A stretch of DNA of 64,000 bases. It comes from Chloranthus sessilifolius (lineage: Eukaryota > Streptophyta > Magnoliopsida > Chloranthales > Chloranthaceae). A model generated the notes under the pieces. It ran no database searches. It worked only from the letters and a program-made list of their open reading frames with translations, and was not told where the DNA came from. Below are positions 1-9,459 of the stretch, piece by piece (the first letter of the stretch is position 1; each line of letters begins with the position of its first letter). The position numbers were made by a program, and so were the translations under genes. The DNA lies in contig CM037587.1 of the NCBI GenBank assembly GCA_021018995.1, positions 88,781,251 through 88,845,250 on the forward strand, read 5' to 3'.

Positions 1-59
1 GGGAGGGCTGAATGAATGTAGTAGCGATAGTGCACGGTAAGACACGTAACGCTTGATTG

Positions 60-545
60 TTGACACCTAGCGCCTTTTTGTTGTGAAGCGACTCTCACCT
101 TCATTAATTACCATCATCACAACATGGGGCATGGTTGTGCATTTTTCAATGGTAATCATTACCATTTTATTTTGGCTTTTTGAGGCACCCTTTCGGGGAG
201 ACCATTGATTGGTTGAAAATTTAACATTTATTGCTCGAACGTTTAACATTAATGGCTCTTCTATCAGAGGAGCTTGACTCTTTGTTGGAAGCGCTATCGC
301 TTCATTTAGAAGCGTCGACACTTTCTTTATTTCATGATAGCGCAACTATTATGAAGCGTTAGCGCTTCGTGAAGGAAGCGTAGCGCTTTGTATATGACAC
401 ATAGTGCCCAAAGTTGTTGATATATAGCACCATGCTTGTTTAGCGACGCCTGACCTGATGTCATTTATTACCATTGTCATAACATTAAATGAGGAGTGGG
501 GCGCCACGGATGTGATTACGGGGCGTAATATCGTGATTTGCAATG
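60..545 (+). repeat. Upstream tandem repeats of Ulp1 element, copy 1
   Basis: Two degenerate repeats of a roughly 375-bp unit. Each carries a 'gacac.tagcgcc' start, a 'gaagcgac' word, 'catttattaccat', then 'cattaaatgaggag' or a close variant. The same unit recurs three times in front of Ulp1 copy 2 (14740-15510), so it belongs to the element and not to the flanking DNA. The stretch 'gaggcacccttcggggagaccat' type sequence near 182-206 is also shared. There is no coding potential. The left edge of the window cuts this copy, so its true end is not visible. Confidence 0.6.
288..400. repeat. 22-bp dyad repeat cluster (GAAGCG-N4-CGCTTC)
   Basis: Several units of the degenerate dyad, the clearest being GAAGCGctatCGCTTC at 289-304. 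It lies in the 5' flank of Ulp1 copy 1. The same family recurs in introns and flanks up to about 20.25 kb. Confidence 0.7.
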
Positions 546-1017
546 ACCATCACTTCGATTCTAAAAAAATATTTAAGGCGTCAATATTGTGAATTATAAA
601 TTCACAAATTACTTTTCACATTTGCCCTCCCAATTTTCATTTTCTCAGAGCGCAGTAAGAAACATCAAAGCGACAAAATCCTTTCCCTGCATCTAGGAAC
701 AAGGTAAGTTTCCTTTTATTTTCATTCCGCTTTATAAAATGTCAAATAGAAGTGCTATCGTTCCAATGAAGTCGCGCTAGGGCCTCGTCTAGGGGTGTTA
801 GCGCCTCGTATAGGAGTGTTGCCGCTCTGAATCTTATTATCTTCTTCTCTAAACTTGTCTTTTTTCTGTTTGACATATTTTGAAGATGGTTCTCAAGTTT
901 CCAATAACTAAGTGCACAATTGGAAAGTGTCAGGTCATTTATGACGGGGTATCTGTGTAGAGGAAAAAACTACTCAAGGAGTCGGTCTTCAGGGCATTCT
1001 TTCTGGCTCTAAAGGGC

Positions 1018-1536
1018 GTGATAAACATTAACAACCTCCTGGACGTGATGATCAAGTTTTGGGTCAAGGAAAACATTTGGGATTTTAGGAAGGGCCATAT
1101 TAGATTTCGAGCCTTTGATTTTGCCTCAATAACTGATCTTCGAATGACCGCCCCCTCTCGTTACCCTCCCCTCAAGAAGCTTTCCAAAGAACAGACCATT
1201 AGAGAGAGGTTTTTCATGGGAATTAACCCTGTAAAGAGGGGACACATCCTTGCTGCCATCAACAGTGTCCCGCTGGATGCTAACAACGACTTTATGAACT
1301 TATGTCTATGGTTCATCCTCACCACCGTCCTCTTCCCAAACATAAAATACACCATCGATGAGCCCTATCTTGAGCTCATTGATGATCTCTCCAATTTCAA
1401 CAAATTTTCATGGGGCGATCAAGCGTACAATCACCTTCTAATGTGCGTGAACAAAGCGAAGATGATCAGGGATCTAGCTGAGAAGGCAAAGGGAAAGCAG
1501 GTTTACAATATTTACGACTGCACTACTACCCTACAT
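1018..1536 (+). CDS. DUF1985-like exon remnant (longest open part of exon 1)
   Basis: This is the open part of exon 1 after the internal stop. It contains 'NNLLDVMIKFWVKENIW', 'HIRFRAFDFASITDLRM', 'FILTTVLFPNIKYT' and 'FSWGDQAYNHLLMC'. The run of hydrophobic helices followed by a WG-x5-LL motif is typical of the DUF1985 region that precedes Ulp1 domains in plant transposon proteins. The GT donor follows at 1537 ('catgtaatg'), matched by 'gaggtaatg' in copy 2. It is probably not functional on its own. Confidence 0.6.
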
Positions 1537-1789
1537 GTAATGTCGTTTACCAGAATGTCCTGTTTTATTTCTTATGAAGGTTGCCTATTAAAATAGTCAT
1601 CAAAGGTTTATTTTATTCTTCTCAAATATGGGCATACGAGATTAACTATAGGTGTGCCCCAACCCGGGTTCCTGAGCCCCACCAATTCTTAAGGCTGCTG
1701 AAATGGAAAGTGAACGATAATAAGTCGAAGTACTATATCCCGGATTTTGAGAACAAGGTAAATTCTAAAAAAGGCGATATTGTATCCAA

Positions 1790-1945
1790 GTAGAGGCGTT
1801 GTCACTTCCAATGTGCTTTCATGTAGAAGCACAATCACTTCCAATCGAAGTGAAGATGGTGCCTCTAATGTGGAGAAGAGCAACCGCTTCCAAATGAAGA
1901 GAAGGCGGCGCCTCTATGTAGAAGCACAACCACTTCCAAACGAAT
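1790..1945. repeat. 22-bp dyad repeat cluster in intron 2 of copy 1
   Basis: Degenerate units of about 22 bp (gaggcgttgtcacttccaatgt, gaagcacaatcacttccaatc and similar words). They sit between the GT donor at 1758 and the AG acceptor at 2022. Copy 2 has the corresponding but much shorter cluster at 16790-16890. Confidence 0.6.
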
Positions 1946-2023
1946 CGACTCATCTAGTATCGATTGCGTTTTCTTAAATTTTTTATTAGTCGAAAATAAT
2001 ATGGAATATCTATCATTCTGTAG

Positions 2024-2460
2024 GGCATCCGAGTACTTGAACCTACAATCTCTGAGATGAGGCAGCCTATGGTAGCAGCCTTACTGCAACCAGAGAAGGA
2101 ACCTGCGGAAGCGGGTGATGGATCTGCGGTCCCTCCCATTACTTTGCGGAGGAAGAAAATAGACATTGATGTTATTCATGTGGTATCAGAGGAAGAAGAA
2201 GAAGAAGACGATGAAGAAGAAAGGCTCCCAAAGCCCGTAAGTCCGCGCAACTGTGGATTGATGAAAAATAGAAGCAGTCTACCAATTCAAGAATTTCAGA
2301 CCGCGAGAAGTCAATCAGAGAGCAGAGCAAAGTCTTTGACGACCTCAGTCTAAAGGTTCTCTAGCTGTAACAGGAGAACCTGAAACTGAAGGAAGAGAAT
2401 GCCAAGATCTTAGAGGATTAGGGTTTTATTATGCAACAGTTGGCCCTCTTCTAGGAGGCA
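2024..2460 (+). pseudogene. Exon 3 of Ulp1 copy 1: SIM-like motif, acidic run, coiled coil
   Basis: The exon opens after a polypyrimidine-AG acceptor (…ctgtag at 2018-2023). It reads through 'LRRKKIDIDVIHVV', a serine, an uninterrupted acidic tract (EEEEEEDDEEE, about 2185-2222), then charged heptad-like sequence ('NLKLKEENAKILED', 2379-2415). A hydrophobic V-I-x-V-V stretch next to serine and acidic residues is the layout of a SUMO-interacting motif. Copy 2 keeps the same layout at 17060-17150. Late in this exon the frame is interrupted by stops. Confidence 0.5.
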
Positions 2461-2534
2461 GTGAAAAAATTATTCGACATATGCTTCTAAACTATGCATT
2501 TTCGTATGTTGAACTTTAGGAAATCAAAAGAAGA

Positions 2535-2705
2535 AGCGTGAACGCTTCATATATGAAGCACCAACGCCTTCTCATGAAGCTCCATCGACTTCACATGTCA
2601 TGCCAGCGCTTTCGGATGTGAAGCACTGACGCTTCTATGAAGCGTAGGTGCATTGACTATGATGCATCAACGCTTTGAATATGAAGCATGATCACTTTTA
2701 TATGT
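2535..2705. repeat. 22-bp dyad repeat cluster in intron 3 of copy 1
   Basis: About seven to eight units with the spacing and dyad of the family ('gaagcgtgaacgcttcatat', 'gaagcactgacgcttctatg', 'gatgcatcaacgctttgaatat'). The orthologous intron of copy 2 has a longer, cleaner array at 17470-17755. Both end shortly before a conserved 'tgttaattattcattaaa' and the exon 4 acceptor. Confidence 0.7.
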
Positions 2706-2749
2706 TAATTATTCATTAAAAATTAACTGTTATTATTCTCATTTTACAG

Positions 2750-3360
2750 GTCCGAAGTACCCCGAACGGAAAAGGTCCGACTCGACCCCAACTTAGCCCC
2801 ACCCCCACTCCCAACCGCAGCCCTAACCCCACCACCAGCCCCAGTCCCAGCCCTACCACTAGCCCCAGACCCAACGCCAACCCCAACCCCAGCTCTAGCT
2901 CCAGCTCCAGCCCCATCCCCAAGGCCCACCCACAACCACCGCCAAAGCCCCAACCACAACCACTACCCGAGCCCCACCCCAGCCCCAGACCCAACCCTAG
3001 TCCCAGCCCTTGCCCAACCCCAGCCCTAGCCCTAATCCCAGCCCCGATCTCCAACCACAATCACAACCCCAACCCCAACCACAACCCCAACCACAACGAA
3101 ACTCCAAACCATAATCATAACCCTAGCCATAGGCACGGCCAAACTCCATCCTCCTACTCCCTCCAAACTTGAAGCCTAGCCTACCCAACCTCGTACAAAG
3201 TCCAAAACCCAACCTACAAAGTATAAAACCCAACCTCCTACAAAGTCCAAAACCCAACCACCACCACTACCACTACCGCCTACTACATCTCATGACTCTG
3301 GTCATGAGATGCCCTTACGCAACCTTGCATGGAGGAGAGGTGTTTGGTGCAAGATGATGA
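2750..3360 (+). repeat. Proline-rich exon built from CCCAGCCCCA-type minisatellite
   Basis: After an acceptor (…attttacag, ending 2749) the sequence is a run of short C-rich repeats on one strand (CCCAGCCCCAG, CCCAACCACAACC). In the inferred frame it encodes P, S, N and H-rich sequence. The other strand gives long glycine/leucine open frames that are only shadows of the repeat. Copy 2 has a shorter equivalent at 17900-18120, rich in 'caaccacaacc'. The extra length in copy 1 is best explained by slippage expansion. Confidence 0.6.
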
Positions 3361-3536
3361 GGACAATGATGAAGGCCTAGTCATCTTCAAGAGAAGCGGG
3401 AGGAATTGGGGTAAAGCCTTGGCCGCAATTCCTCTCTCATGAACTCGACCTATATGAAGGCTATTTGGGAGAAGCTCGATTGGGAAAATGAGTAAGTATA
3501 TCCCCCGTGACCCTTTATCGGAGTGTCAACACATCA

Positions 3537-3650
3537 TAGTCGAAGCGTAGTCCCCTTTAAGTGAAAGCGCTAGCGCCACAACATCTTGAAGCGTCAGTGC
3601 GTCTATTACTAAGCGTAAGCGCATTTACTACGAAGCGCCAAAGCTCCATA
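3537..3650. repeat. 22-bp dyad repeat cluster in a late intron of copy 1
   Basis: Five units at 21-24 bp spacing ('gaagcgtagtcc', 'aaagcgctagcgcc', 'gaagcgtcagtgcgtc', 'aagcgtaagcgc', 'gaagcgccaaagctcc'). The cluster lies between the proline-rich exon and the short exon at about 3687. Copy 2 has the equivalent at 18485-18550. Confidence 0.65.
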
Positions 3651-4429
3651 TTTGACTGACATCCCCTAATATCTTAATTATAACGTAGGGCTGTCATCTC
3701 GACTGTTGGGTCCGGACATATTACCGTTGACCTGATGCGCGCTGCATGAAATTCCTACAGGAAATAAAAGACCCAGTGAGTATTAATCCCTAATCAACGT
3801 CGTCGCATCCCTGATTCTATATTGATATAATCTATTTTTGTATGCAAATAATGTCCGCATACTTTAGGGTCAAGGACAAGTGGAAGGACATGCAAGTTGG
3901 AGAGAATAAGAAAGAGAAGACTTTCCGGATGTCACCCCTTTCACTCAAGTGCATGATTGCGGATTTTAGAGTATTTGAGTAGGACTGCGAAACCAATTCA
4001 GCTTACCTACCACCCGACATTGCGGGATGGAGCATGCATTATGCCGATTTTTTTCTGGCGCAGAATGAGACGAAGCCATTGCAACGTTTCTTCATAAATA
4101 AAAATCGCCCATTTAGCGTGATTGATTGTTTTGAAATATTCATTCTGATTCACATCAATAACCCACCCCACTGGGCGCTTGTCGTGACCCTCCCATCATA
4201 AAGAGCTATACTTATCCTGGACTCGTGCCCAGATAAATCTTCGAAAACCAAATTTTACGAGGAGATAAAGACACTGGTAAGTTCGAAAACCGTTGTTGGA
4301 AGCGCTATAAGGGTTATGCGTCCTTATCGAAGTGTTGTCGTTTCTTATAAGAATTGACAACACTTCTACTTCGGGGTGTCACCCCCATATATTTTATAAA
4401 TGCGTGTGTAACCCCTCTTTTACTTTTTT

Positions 4430-4789
4430 ATGCATTACCTCTTAACCCTGTTACATATCCATGGTGCATCCGATTTCGTTTTTCAGAAATATCCTTGGGA
4501 ATGTCCGAGTGTTAAGGCGCCGCACCAAAAAAACGGTCATGACTGTGGGGTTTTCGTGATGAAATATGTTGATTATTTCAACATGGGCCTCTTGGCTACA
4601 TTTGAGCAGAGAGATATCCTTTGTTTCAGGGCTGAGATTGAGCACGCCATCGCTATGCACGTGGCCGAGATAGAGCTACTAATTGACTTCAGACAATTCT
4701 TCTCCAATGAATGCAACACCAACGGAAATAATAGTGCTACTAATAAGAAGCGAAGCGCCCTGAATATTAGAGTTAGCGCTTTGACCTAG
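4430..4789 (+). pseudogene. C-terminal C48 (Ulp1) peptidase exon, copy 1
   Basis: Encodes 'PHQKNGHDCGVFVMKYVDYF', which holds the oxyanion-hole Gln and the nucleophile Cys in the canonical DCG context of Ulp1/SENP peptidases. A mixed helix region follows up to 'IEHAIAMHVAEIELL', the usual C-terminal end of this domain, and the frame closes with TAG at 4787-4789. The domain is split from its His/Asp half by an intron at the same place in both copies. It is the best conserved part of the gene. Confidence 0.75.
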
Positions 4790-5139
4790 TGACTAGAACA
4801 TTAGGGCTGATGCTTTTTATAGTAATTCAAACCCGATGCAATAAATATGAAGCTCAAAGATTTACGAAATCAATTTTTGGTGGTAGCGCACCATATTGGA
4901 ATAAGAATAGTCGTAGTAGCAATAATGTTGGAAAGGATAGAGTGCAAAGACAACACAACCATACATTCAAACGCCTCAAAATTTGTTATAAATGAAAGTC
5001 TGAAACATTGCGTAATTGAAGCGCTGACACTTCCTATAAAAAGCGATGGTGCTTCTTAAAGAAGCGTGGACGCTTCTAACAATAAGCGACATGGGGAAGA
5101 TAAAAAAGTGGATGCAATAAGTATGAAGCGCAAAAATTT

Positions 5140-6145
5140 ACGAAATCCCTTTATGACTTCACCAGTCTATTTAATGAGGTTGCATGACAAATTGCTATTT
5201 AAAAGGCATCATGGCACTCAGTTTATTCATCTTCCTCATCCCATACCGAAATGCTTCTCTATAGTTTGCGGAGGAGCCACCAGCGTTTTATCAGTTCATA
5301 TAATGGTTCGGTTATTGACGTCCCCGATGATAACGAGCTGGTTGTCGTCCCCAGCATATGATTCCCCAATCAACCACCACCATCACCATATCCCTTCGCC
5401 TTTCCCTTGCGATGACTCTCTTCCTCTCCTGATACCAATTTTTTTTATTGGAATAATAACAGTCGCTGCTTTCGAGCCCCTTCTTCTTCTTCCACCTCCC
5501 CTCTTCTTCTCCCTTCATTCCTTGTCATTCATTTCTCCTCATTCTTCATTCATTTCTCCTCCTTCTTCATTCCCTTCTCGGCACATCTGCCTACATCTCT
5601 GCCTCATCCACCGGCGACCCATCCCCCGCCACCACCTCCAATATTTTGTAAAATGTTGCATCCTCTCTCAACCAACCACAGCCATCACCATATCCACTCA
5701 TCCACCACATCCCTCACCTTCCTCTTGCTCCTCCTCCCTTCATTATTTTTCATTCTTTGCCTTGGCCTCAACCATCTCATCTCTATTGTCTCGGCGTATC
5801 TTTTGTGGTATTTTATCGACAGTGTAATCTTTGTTCCTATGGATGCTTGTGATGATCTCGTCAAGGGCTGAATCAGGGTCTGCTAGATCGCCCAATGCAT
5901 CAGTACCATGTTCAATTTTATCAAATTCATTTACGATAAAGTAAGACAGTATAAAGGAAGCTAGTGTAAAGAAAGACATTGTAAAGGAAAGTCAGTATAA
6001 AGAAAGACAGTGTAAAGAAATAGTTTTGATTTATGAATGAAATCTTTTTGCATGATTAGTAAATTCTTTTTACTTGATAAATAGTTTTGAGTAATAAAAA
6101 CTAATCTCCATGAGTATATGAAAATGTTAATCCACAGGAGTGTTC
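5140..6145 (+). repeat. Downstream duplicated block, unit 1
   Basis: Direct repeat of 7860-8695. Shared landmarks in order: 'ggc.tcatggcactcag', 'agttcata.gatggttcggttat.gacgtcc', 'gagctg.ttgtcgtcccc', 'caaccaccaccatcaccatatcc', and a nearly identical 145-bp tail (about 6000-6145 against 8548-8695). Unit 1 keeps 'VIDVPDDNELVVVPS' followed by serine/proline/histidine-rich sequence, but its reading frame is more eroded than in unit 2. Confidence 0.7.
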
Positions 6146-6153
6146 AAGAAAAT

Positions 6154-6329
6154 GTGGCGTCTACGCTTCAATAACGAAGCGCCATCGCTTCAAAATTATA
6201 GCGCCCATGCTTCATCAACTAGCCACCATCACTTAAACATTAAAGTGCCCACCCTTCAACAACGAAGCGCTATTGCTTAAAAAATGAAGCGCCCACAGTT
6301 CAAAAACGAGGTGCTATCGCTTTTTTTAG
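6154..6329. repeat. Eight consecutive, perfectly phased 22-bp dyad units
   Basis: Units start at 6154, 6176, 6198, 6220, 6242, 6264, 6286 and 6308, each exactly 22 bp. Two of them are gaagcgccatcgcttcaaaa-tt and gaagcgctattgcttaaaaa-at. The best conserved positions are the GAAGCG/GCCC left half and the CTTCA right half, while the last six bases drift. Because 22 is not a multiple of three, a coding role is unlikely. Confidence 0.8.
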
Positions 6330-6356
6330 ATCGTTCAAGACTACAAACATTTTAGA

Positions 6357-6790
6357 TGTTGGTGCAAAAAGGGAATGTTATGTTATTCTTATTTTCGTTC
6401 CCATTCAGTGAGAACAGAAGTAGTACTCCAATTATGTGTTTAATGGATGACTACAAACATCGTAGACCTTAAAACAAAAACTTGCAAGTTGGGCGACCTC
6501 TGCTATACGAAAACACCATCTGGACTATTTGATTTAGAGCCCATCATTTAAAGATATAATGTGCAAAGATTAGCAAGAACCGTTTGATTTAGAGATCATA
6601 TGAAACATTTGATTTGGAATTGCTGTCGCCTTTACTGTATCTGACTTCAGGCAATTTTTATTAGCCACTCCTTTTTCTTGGTGCAAAAAGCAAATGTTAT
6701 GTTATTCTTATTTTCATTCCCATTCAGTGAGGATAAAAATACTCCAATTATGTGTTTAATGACGGACTACAAACATCGTAGACCTTATCC
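6357..6790. repeat. Direct repeat pair of about 115 bp
   Basis: Positions 6357-6474 and about 6678-6788 share 'ttggtgcaaaaag', 'aatgttatgttattcttattttc', 'ttcccattcagtgag', 'actccaattatgtgtttaatg' and 'gactacaaacatcgtagacctta'. The spacing is about 315 bp. The role is unknown. The sequence between them holds no gene I can support. Confidence 0.7.
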
Positions 6791-7094
6791 GAAGCATTGT
6801 CACTTCTACTAAGAAGAGGCAACGCCTTTAAAAGCAGGACATGTTAACGTACTATAAACGACGCGCAAACACTTTAACTGCGATACGACGTCTCGTCTAC
6901 CAGGAGCATCAACACTTTTTAATTGTAGCTTGCGCTCATTATTGGCGGTGTCTCTTTTTAATTGCAGTCTTGTAGACCTTAAAAGAAGCGCTGTCGCTTC
7001 TAGTAAGAAGAGAGAGCTCATTTTCACAAATGAGTTGTTACCAAACGATAAACGAAGTGCAAAAGCTTTAAATATTAGGGCTAGCACTTTGATA

Positions 7095-7460
7095 AGAACG
7101 AGAAAAGCAGAGATTGTATTAAAACAAACGGTATTCTCCATCTTCATGAAATTAAACTGAACTCGATTGTATTAATATAAACTATGACTACTTAAAGAAT
7201 TGAAATACATTGTAGAAGAAAGAAAAGAAAACTTAGGAAAATATACAGACAGACGAACACCGGCAGAGCCGTCTGGTACAGACCAGTTACATTCCACAAC
7301 TTCTATATATGTATGGGGACTCCATAGCTTTGGATGACAAGTATCCTTGGTCTTGCACAGACTTGAATGAGCATTTACCCAGCCAAATGTGTAAGAATCT
7401 CGACCTTCTCCCTTTTAATAAGACGATCAAGGGTTTTACTAATCTCGGACATGTTGGGTT
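7095..7460. repeat. 3' segment shared by both Ulp1 copies
   Basis: Non-coding sequence with 'gagaaaagcagagattgtatta', 'atgaaattaaac', 'attgtattaatataaact' and 'agaaagaaaagaaaacttagg'. It aligns with 20280-20430 downstream of copy 2. Together with the matching 5' repeats it shows that the two Ulp1 units are copies of one larger structure. Confidence 0.55.
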
Positions 7461-7559
7461 CTTCCGAGTGAAGATTAATTAACGAAAGGCTAAACGATGC
7501 TTTTCATTGGAATACGAACAGTCACTACTGCAATAATGTTGGAAAAGACTGCGCGAAAA

Positions 7560-7750
7560 GTGAATGTAAATTATTCGAAGCGTCATGGCCATTATTCGAA
7601 GCGTTGGCGCTTCATTTAAGAAGTGATGATGCTTCGAATAAAAATGTTATCGCTTCGAATAAGAAGCGTTATTGCTTCAAATAAAAAGCGATGACATGTC
7701 ACTTTGAAACACTGATGCTTCCAGGACGAAACGCTAACGCTTTTAACAAA
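7560..7750. repeat. 22-bp dyad repeat cluster
   Basis: About seven units, mostly 22 bp, such as gaagcgttggcgcttcattt-aa, gaagtgatgatgcttcgaat-aa and gaagcgttattgcttcaaat-aa. It lies downstream of the Ulp1 gene, between the two duplicated blocks. Confidence 0.75.
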
Positions 7751-7859
7751 TAAGAGCCATGGGGAACATCAAACGACGACTCGCTTCTTATTGTAATTCT
7801 AGATAACTTTACGAAATCCCTTTTTGGTGGCGGTGCACCATAATGATGTTGCATGACTT

Positions 7860-8695
7860 TTTGCTATTTAAAGGGCGTCATGGCACTCAGCTTTTTTCAT
7901 CTTGTGGATCTCCTTAGATTAGCATTTTATCTGCCTCTACCTCATCCTGTACCGTAATGCATCGAAACAATTTAAGGAGGAGGAACCGGCTTGCTCACCG
8001 GCATTTTCTCAGTTCATACGATGGTTCGGTTATCGACGTCCTCGACGACAATGAGCTGATTGTCGTCCCCGATGTTGACAACCAACAAGCGTGTCCACCT
8101 CCCCCTGATGAAGTTATCGTCATTCTGGACGATGACGACCTTTCCGTTGCATTGGCGGTGGTGGGAGACCAAGATCCCCTTCTTGTCCCGGCTTCAGAGC
8201 CGGTACTTCTTCTACCGGCTCCAGAGCCACTGCTTCTTCTTCTACCTCCTCCCCCTCCTCTTCTTCCCCTTCCACCCAACCCACAACCACCGCCGCCATC
8301 TCCGACTCTACCACTTCCTCATCCCCCACCGCCAGCATAACAAACTCCCCACATCTGCTTATGCCTCTACCTTAGCCACCTGCGATTCATCCCTCGCCAC
8401 CACCTCTAACATTTCCATAAAATGTTGCATCCTCCCCCAATCAACCACCGCCGTCACCATATCCATTCATCCACCATATCCCTTCGCCTTCCCCTTGCTC
8501 CTCCTCTTTTCATTCTCTTTCGGGTTTTTTGATAGGAAGTCATTATAAAGAAAGATAGTATAAAGAAATAGTTTTGATTTATGAATGAAATCTTTTTGCA
8601 TGATTAGTAAATTCTTTTTACTTGATAAATAGTTCCGAGTAATAAAAATGAAGCTCCATGAGTATATGAAAATTTTAATCCATAGGAGTGCATTC
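7860..8695 (+). repeat. Downstream duplicated block, unit 2
   Basis: Second unit of the block described at 5140-6145. It holds the better preserved open frame at 7957-8340 and the same 145-bp tail, containing 'tttatgaatgaaatc', 'catgattagtaaattc' and 'ccatgagtatatgaaaa'. Confidence 0.7.
7957..8340 (+). CDS. Small acidic/proline-rich ORF with SIM-like motifs
   Basis: A 127-residue open frame from ATG 7957 to TAA. It starts basic (MHRNNLRRRNR), then has 'VIDVLDDNELIVVPD' (residues about 25-39) and 'EVIVILDDDDLSV' (about 52-64). A long leucine/proline-rich tail of PLLLLPPPP type follows. Both hydrophobic quartets sit beside aspartates, as in SUMO-interacting motifs. The first motif is conserved in the duplicated block ('VIDVPDDNELVVVPS'). 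No family is recognised. It could be a first exon, a transposon accessory protein, or a chance frame kept open by the biased proline repeats. Confidence 0.4.
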   Translation: MHRNNLRRRNRLAHRHFLSSYDGSVIDVLDDNELIVVPDVDNQQACPPPPDEVIVILDDDDLSVALAVVGDQDPLLVPASEPVLLLPAPEPLLLLLPPPPPLLPLPPNPQPPPPSPTLPLPHPPPPA

Positions 8696-8734
8696 ACGAA
8701 AAATTAATATAGTCAATGGTTCCAGGTTGAACTG

Positions 8735-9400
8735 CATACGCCTCATACACGTAGCGGCTTCTCTTTGTGAGAAAGCATCGTCGCACCAAAATGATGGAAG
8801 CTCGCTTCCTAAGCGAGATGTTAGCGCATAAAGTACGAGGCGACATCGCTATGATGCTATAAATTCTAGAAGGAACTTGTCATAAAGAAAATGAATGAAT
8901 AAATATTTTAACGCACTTTTAAAGAAGTCTTATCAACTCACTCATAAATTTTAAACGGTGTGACTCTGTGAAATTATACTTTCCATACTCAATCCAGAGG
9001 AATGCAAATACACATGTGATCTAATAGGCACAAATACATATTAAAGAAGTGCCCATGCTTCTAAAAAAGAGCGTCGTAGCTTCCTTCAAGAAGCTCTATC
9101 GCTTCTTTCATGAAGCACCGTCGCTTCCTTAACGAAGTGCCCTTGCTTCAAAATGATTGTCATGAAAAGTTGAAATCAATGCTTAAATCAACACATGAAA
9201 AATTTACCATAGGTTATCTACATGATTCAGAAATTAGAATATAACTCTCGTCAGATAGGTGCAGATGCTATGTAAAGAAGCATCAGCGCCTCGAAAAAAA
9301 TAGCCACTGCGTTAAAGAACTTTTGCGATGCGTCCACGCTTCTAAAACTAACCGACTACGCTTGGAAACTGAAGCGTTTGTGCTTCCAAGATGAAAAGAT
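8735..9400. repeat. Scattered 22-bp dyad repeats 3' of the FAR1-like gene
   Basis: Clusters at 8735-8860, 9048-9152 and 9260-9400. The middle one is clean: gaagctctatcgcttctttc-at and gaagcaccgtcgcttcctta-ac are adjacent 22-bp units. The intervening sequence is AT-rich with no gene I can support. The repeats stop abruptly at the transposase coding region. Confidence 0.7.
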
Positions 9401-9459
9401 TGTACTTTTCATATAATTGAATCAGACTGTCTCTATGATACCGTACTTTCCATCGTCCC

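Larger units (their letters stand above)
885..4789 (+). pseudogene. DUF1985-Ulp1 (C48) transposon gene, copy 1, broken
   Basis: SUMO-protease-like gene of the kind carried by plant MULE/CACTA transposons. Exons were inferred by comparison with copy 2 (15894-19656). Exon 1 (885-1536, ATG at 885) encodes a DUF1985-like region with 'LWFILTTVLFP' and 'WGDQAYNHLL'. Exon 2 (about 1626-1757) continues with 'WAYEINYRCAP'. Exon 3 (from 2024) has a hydrophobic patch, an acidic run and coiled-coil-like sequence. Exon 4 (from 2750) is proline/serine/asparagine-rich. A short exon lies near 3687-3775. The peptidase exons are about 3848-4276 (His in 'PPHWALVV', Asp in 'LILDS') and about 4432-4789 (Gln and Cys in 'QKNGHDCGVFVMKY'), so all visible catalytic residues remain. 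It is broken by an in-frame TAG at 957-959, further stops in the first peptidase exon, and two splice acceptors that read AA where copy 2 has AG (near 1625 and 3847). Introns are filled with the 22-bp dyad repeat. Confidence 0.75.

Noticed and set aside
2716-3060. 114-residue Gly/Leu-rich open frame on the minus strand
   Set aside because: It is the complement of the C-rich proline-coding minisatellite and has no start context, conservation or domain.
5312-5827. 253-residue Ser/Pro/His-rich frame (5066-5827) and its opposite-strand partner
   Set aside because: It runs through intron-like dyad repeats and then low-complexity C/T-rich sequence in a different frame from the one conserved in the duplicated block. 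Only the SIM-like segment shared with 7957-8340 was kept as an observation.
6154-6329. Regularly spaced palindromic repeats that could suggest a CRISPR array
   Set aside because: There are no unique constant-length spacers; the whole unit is the repeat. The DNA is plant nuclear and no cas-like gene is present.
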